Positions 59,076-64,000 of a DNA stretch of 64,000 nucleotides are shown piece by piece. Location: positions 108,137,278-108,201,277 of the forward strand of contig JAUPFV010000003.1 in the NCBI GenBank assembly GCA_036936605.1, read 5' to 3'. The translations under genes and the position numbers were made by a program. This DNA is from Limnanthes douglasii subsp. nivea. Its lineage: Eukaryota > Streptophyta > Magnoliopsida > Brassicales > Limnanthaceae. How positions within the stretch are numbered: the first letter of the stretch is position 1; each line of letters starts with the position of its first letter. A model generated the notes under the pieces. The model had not been told where the DNA came from and did no database searches. It was given only the letters and a program-made list of their open reading frames with translations.

Positions 59076-60589
59076 ATAAGAACATTTATTTTCCACTTAT
59101 GATGATTTAAATTTTTAAATAAAAAATCTAAACATTTGATTCAAATAAAATTAAAAATAATAATTAAAAGTTCACCTTTAAATTGGTTGTTTTTTACCAA
59201 CGATTGTAAAAATATTCTCAATAACAATAGTTTTTTCAATAGTATGAGTTTTTTCGTATGTAAATATAACATTGATAGCATAAAATTACTACATATTATT
59301 GTTGAGTATGAGTTACGATGCCTATTTTAGCCATATGGTAAATGAGTCTAATGCATAGTAAAATTTTAGATTTTCACTAGCTAAACTTATTTATAGATAG
59401 ACTAATGTTTATGCTCTTATATGAAATTTTAATGGCTAATTTAATTTATAGAAACATTTTACTTAATTTATTAAAGCATCACCTACCCTAAATACCTCAT
59501 AAAAAATTCATCAAAATTTAACTTAGATTAAAAAAATCTTCCGAAAAAACAATAAAAACACGAACTCATTTTAACTCAAAATAATTCAATAAAAAGTGAA
59601 AAAATTGTTTCAAAACCCAAAGAAAGCTAAACAATATAAATATAATTTACTATTTAAACATGAATTTATATTTTAGTCGAACCGATTTTGAGAATAAAAA
59701 AATAAATTAACATTGAGTAATTCACAATTTTGGATTTCGAAAAAACATTAACAATTCACAATGTCAAATTTTGACCTAAAGCGTTGAATTTAAAAATATA
59801 TTTTGACCCTTTGTGTCGGAAATCCATATTGTGAACAACACTTAATACCGACCGACGTGGTTAAAATTTAGTATTGAGAATTGCATTTAATATTGACATA
59901 TTTTAAACATATGATGTCGACCTTCTTTGCCGAAATTAGATGTAAACTAGATTATTGGTGAAATTAGTTGTAAATTGACTTTTTGGGTTTTGGAGTTATA
60001 GAGTTTTTTAAAGATTGTTATAGCTATGTTTGTTTAACAATGTAAATTCGCGTATTCATGATTATGTTTTCAAACATAAAAATTAGGTTTGGCATATTTT
60101 TTTCACTTTCCATTATATTATTAATATGTAAATTGGAAAATTTGTGATTATGTTTTCTAGCTTTGATTGTTTTTATGTTTTCTAACATAAAAATTGGGTT
60201 TGCCAATTTATATTGGCGGATTCTTTATTATATTGTAGTTGCGGAAATATATTCACAAACACGCCAAATCAGAGCTTTAATACTTGGTAGCAAGTATTGG
60301 TCGATAAATGGTATACATGTTAGCTAAAAGTTCTTACGACGAAAGAAATAACGAAATATATTTTGAGATTAATTTTTACTTTCGAGATCTACAATAAATA
60401 TAAAAGATGACCTAAAGAGAAGAAGAGAATAATCATAAATAAAAAAATGTAATTATCTTTGTAAACTCATCATTCATTCGTCCAGAATTAAATTATGGTA
60501 TACTGAAGTTTATGTTAGAAAACATAATCACGAACCTATCACTTTCTTTGAAGGATAAGAAAGTTGGAAAAAAAAGAACAAAGTATCAT
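59076..60589. other. AT-rich stretch with small repeats, no gene
   Basis: No coding signal. It contains AACATAAAAATT(A/G)GGTTTG repeated near 60076 and 60187. Short TCGG/CCGA words lie around 59813-59935 and may be remnants of a CACTA-type subterminal region. Nothing firm. Confidence 0.4.
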
Positions 60590-61910
60590 TAAATAATTGT
60601 CCTTGTCGGTGTTGTCTTAAAGAAATTTTAGTTGATTTGAGAAATACGAAGCCCGGTTATGTATCGAACATACGTGATATTTATAATGTGAGACATAAAC
60701 ATCACGCACTGGAGATCTGTTGTAAATTAGAGATTCGGTATTTGTTGCACAAAATGTAAAAACAACTACGTCAAATGGCATAGTATGACATCTTATTGGT
60801 TGAAATTATCACATATTTATTATTTGCATATCTGACATCCTTCAACCTTTAATATACTTTCACACATGTTCTAATTATGGATAACTTCTACAAAAATATC
60901 ATTTTTAAGTTGTTGGGGTTACGTCAACATGTTTAACAATTCGCATGGCGTTCGTTTTTTTGGGTGCAGAAAATTTTATCAACTACACTTGGGTGTTGGA
61001 TCGAATTAGTTTGCTCATTACAAAAAAATATTGTGCATTATTAAATGTTATGCTGAAAGATAAGGAATTGACATTGATTGGCGTAATCAAAAATATATTT
61101 GCGAACGTGAGACACTTGTTACGAAAGTGGTACATAAATAATTATTCTAGCAAATACAAAAAAAATATTCTTGGAATAAAAAGTATTCAAAGAGTTTGAA
61201 GATGCTTGGAAAAAGGTCCCATATTTGGAAACTAATTCCATGTTGCATTTAAACTTAGTGACCATGAAGAAGAAGTTATAAGAATTTCGAAAGCTTTGGA
61301 GTATGCTGAAACATCTTGGCTTAAATCATATGGTAAAAAATTGTTGTATGCACGCACTAACTTTATCAAACACTAAATAAAAATGATAACTATTCGGTAA
61401 GCTCATTTATCCTTATATATTGAAGTTAGAGTACATGATGTAATGTAATCGAACTAAATTTGTTTGCTTATATTAGTGTTGAATGAGCACAATTATCAAT
61501 GAAATGATTTATAAGGAGTAAACAAATGAACTTTGATTTATTCAAGACTAAACTTGACATTTTTCTCATTATATAACACACAAAAATAAAAACATTTTTT
61601 AAGGTTTGTAAGGTAATATCCAAAATTTATACAACAATTGGTCTTTCAAAGAGTTGAAAGATGTCACCACTAAGACCTCCATTTCTATTATATTAAAATA
61701 TAATTTGGCTAAAAAGATAAGGGTAGAGAAAATAGAATGCAAATGTGTTTTTAGAACAATATATATTTTATTATGTGTGTGGCAGATAACATCAATGGTT
61801 AAAGAAAAATATTGTATAATCACTTATATGATTGAAAATGTTGCAAACTTAAACTTTTTTATGAAATACCAATGCGATAAAGATGAATTTGTAGAGAACA
61901 GATCTTGATG
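60590..61910 (+). pseudogene. Decayed FAR1-type MULE transposase
   Basis: Pieces in family order across several frames. VDLRNTKPGYVSNIRDIYNVR is near 60.63 kb. The transposase core at 60945-61130 reads FVFLGAENFINYTWVLDRIS, then LKDKELTLIGVIKNIFANVRHLLRKWYIN. It corresponds to the family's DRE.AL..AI...FP.A..LLCRWHI block. WLKSYGKKLLYARTN is near 61.32 kb. KIECKCVFRTIYILLCVWQI near 61.73 kb is a degenerate SWIM zinc finger (CxC retained, CxH degenerate). This domain set belongs to MULE transposases and their domesticated FAR1/FHY3 relatives. Stops and a roughly 250-bp non-coding gap near 61.38-61.62 kb show it is dead. A decayed transposon is more likely than a broken FAR1-like host gene. No terminal repeats found. 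Confidence 0.72.
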
Positions 61911-62811
61911 ATGTGTGGTTTGGTCCGTGAAGTAAGACCTAAAGAGAAAAATACATAATGACTTGCATTATTATGGTCGATTTTACGGTCCACTAAAAGG
62001 TTTAATGTTAAATTATTTATGTTAGATTTCTTCTCTTATCCTGCTTGTTTTGAAAATTGGATGTCGCTGCCCAAAATTTATTTAATGGTTGAGACCTTGT
62101 TTCAATGCACAAATTTTATATTTTTTATACATAGACACTTGTCTTATTTAGCTCTCAAAAGTTTTTAGTCACGATGTCTCACTATAAGAAAAAATATTGA
62201 AATAAGCCCAACAATCCATGTGTAGTCAAATTATTCTTTTGCTTGTTTTGAGTTTTCTGAGCTCGGGAAGTATAAGATAATTAGTTCATCCAAATGACCC
62301 GACATTGGATTTTAAAGTTTACGAAACCCTCATGGATTCAGATGCGAAGTTGATATCTTAAATTTTAATTTTTTAGAGTTAGCAGATAAGATCGAACAAT
62401 ATCTACCTTGAGTGAATGATTGTGTCATTGTTGTTTTTACCCTTTGTCGGACCCAATTACCTCTAGTTGAACTGCCCTAAGTTTGGAAGCTTATTATGGT
62501 GCTAGCCCTACCTCTGCCTCATTAAAAACCATTCTTGAGCCAAAACATCTCTTGAAGAAAAAAATTCTTTTTTTTTCAAAAATAAAAGAATACAGAAGTA
62601 GGTATCAAGTTGCTAGAGTAAATAACTAGTAATATTATAAAGTAAATAAAATAAGAATAAATATTGTAGCTCTCTTATGAATATTATATCTGAATTATTT
62701 AGGTTTTGTGATTGATTAGTCTCTTTGTTATTATTTTGGCACTCCAAACAAATTAAAAAAATTGATGCTCCGAAGACTTTAACTCTAACACCCTTAATGC
62801 TTTGAGAAATT

Positions 62812-63010
62812 GAGCTTAGCATGGACGGTTAGATATGAGAGGAAATATTTCTTAAGGTAGTTTTTACGTGTAAACACAATAATAAGTTATGTCAATCTTA
62901 TATATTAGATCCTGAGCTTAGCCTTGGCGGCCAAAAATGAGAAAAAATTAATTCTTATGACACTTATTACGTGTAAACAACAAGTAATGTAGACCCCGTA
63001 TGAAGTGATT
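62812..63010. repeat. Imperfect 102-bp tandem duplication
   Basis: GAGCTTAGC(A/C)T(G/T)G(A/G)CGG begins at 62812 and again at 62914. Both copies continue through an ATGAGA..AA block to TTACGTGTAAACA. The copies are well diverged. Confidence 0.65.
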
Positions 63011-63229
63011 AGGCTTTGACACTCTTCAAATGTTAAGGAATTAAACCATTTTATACAGAATAGAGTAGAATATTGTATGGCAAGATAGACTCTAAGATTG
63101 GAAGAATGGGGACATGATAACTTGATATTATATGGATGAAGTTCAAATGTTAGGTGCTCTAGCTTGGAAACTTGGTGCACGAGCCATGCACATGGTGCTC
63201 TAAATCGAAAGTCACTTTTCATAATTTTA

Positions 63230-63349
63230 GTGCTCGATTCGAAAGCCTAATGCACATTGGTTCATGGCTCTGAAGTCTACCATACATTGGTGCTCGACTG
63301 GAAATTTTAATGGACATTGGTGTTCGGCTCAGAATCTTAGTATACACTC
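63230..63349. repeat. 30-bp minisatellite, four units
   Basis: Units GTGCTCGATTCGAAAGCCTA + ATGCACATTG, repeated with changes at 63230, 63260, 63290 and 63320. Less regular units (GGTGCTCTA.., GGTGCACGAG..) precede it from about 63150. No coding frame is supported. Confidence 0.85.
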
Positions 63350-64000
63350 AAAGTTTTTAGTTAAAGATATTTTAGAAAAGGGTAACATATTAGAATACTT
63401 AGTTGTAGTGGGCCACAATTATGCATCAATCATGTTGAACTGAGCCAAGTTTGAGCCAAACTAAGTTGAGGTTAGGTTTTACTGAGTTTTTATCGTGCAT
63501 AACTAAGTTGTAATTCAACTGAGATGAGATCGTGGGTTATGTGATTTGTTTATAGAGATAAAACTTAGGAATTTTCAACACTGGGTCAAACGAGGCTACA
63601 CATTCGGTGCAATGGGATATGAATTCACTACAAATGGTTTTGATTCGCACCAAGAGGTCAGGAAACGTCGTTAAAACTTTGTAAAATTAAATAAACTTCG
63701 TACTAAAATTGTATTAATTTACTAGATGATGCATGATCAGATCTGGATTTGCTAGTGACTAGCTAAGATAACCAAATCCACCTACAAGCCGACAAAAGAT
63801 GCGTAAGACTTTTAATTTACTCTCAACTTGTATCCAATTATGCTTTAGGATAAACCGAATCCAAAAAGTATACTCTCGTCATTTACCTATAATTAACACA
63901 TGCCGAAGCTTCCAAATTTGAACAAATGCAGTACGAACATGTACAATGACTGGAAACAAATAGTCGACGCATTGTCTTCATCGGGAAGCAATAATTTGAC
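63350..64000. other. Terminal stretch, nothing recognised
   Basis: No gene, element or repeat recognised up to the end of the window. Confidence 0.5.

Noticed and set aside
59813..59935. Repeated TCGG/CCGA words resembling subterminal repeats of CACTA transposons.
   Set aside because: No CACTA terminus, no 3-bp target duplication and no transposase could be found.

Overview
This is nuclear DNA from an angiosperm, most likely a eudicot. It is very AT-rich. It holds three intact-looking host genes with plant gene structure (short GT-AG introns, plant-only protein families). Nearly everything else is decayed plant transposable elements: Ty1/copia, Ty3/gypsy of the Tat type, L1-like LINEs, a tRNA-derived SINE, TRIM-like short LTR elements, Mutator-like elements and a pogo/Lemi-like element. 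I cannot name the species.

Layout. Positions 1-2.8 kb are AT-rich with no recognised gene. A dead copia element (+) runs 2.8-5.65 kb. A second dead copia (-) runs 7.8-11.2 kb and is split by a 1.1-kb pogo/Lemi-type element (9459-10557). A dead Tat-type gypsy (+) runs 11.2-15.6 kb, and its reverse transcriptase is split by a 1.86-kb Mutator-like element (12198-14059) with long inverted arms and a perfect 9-bp target duplication. A nine-exon CIP7-type gene (COP1-interacting protein 7) lies at 17822-22694 (+). A near full-length dead LINE (23757-30160) follows, then a textbook SINE (30516-30736, -), a TRIM-like array (31.0-32.2 kb) and two consecutive Tat-type gypsy elements (32.3-37.8 kb and 37.8-42.4 kb). 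Both gypsy elements carry coding sequence on the opposite strand downstream of integrase. A three-exon DUF1218 membrane-protein gene lies at 44505-45825 (+). A 5'-truncated LINE (47.05-48.65 kb), a single-exon STN1 gene (49321-49806, -) and another near full-length LINE (50284-57157) follow; that LINE begins with a tRNA-like head. The last 7 kb hold a 24-bp minisatellite, AT microsatellites, a degenerate FAR1-type MULE transposase and a 30-bp minisatellite.

How it fits together. CIP7 and the DUF1218 gene are, as I recall, adjacent in Arabidopsis (At4g27430 and At4g27435). Here they are same-strand neighbours separated by about 22 kb of nested transposons, so the window probably shows an ancestral gene pair pushed apart by insertions. 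The host genes look functional: all splice junctions are GT-AG and the frames stay open. No recognised transposon protein is intact. The observations most worth checking are the spliced antisense coiled-coil ORF in the gypsy elements, the tRNA-like 5' head on the last LINE, the MULE with long arms and a possible captured gene piece, and the unusual 5' junction of the first LINE.
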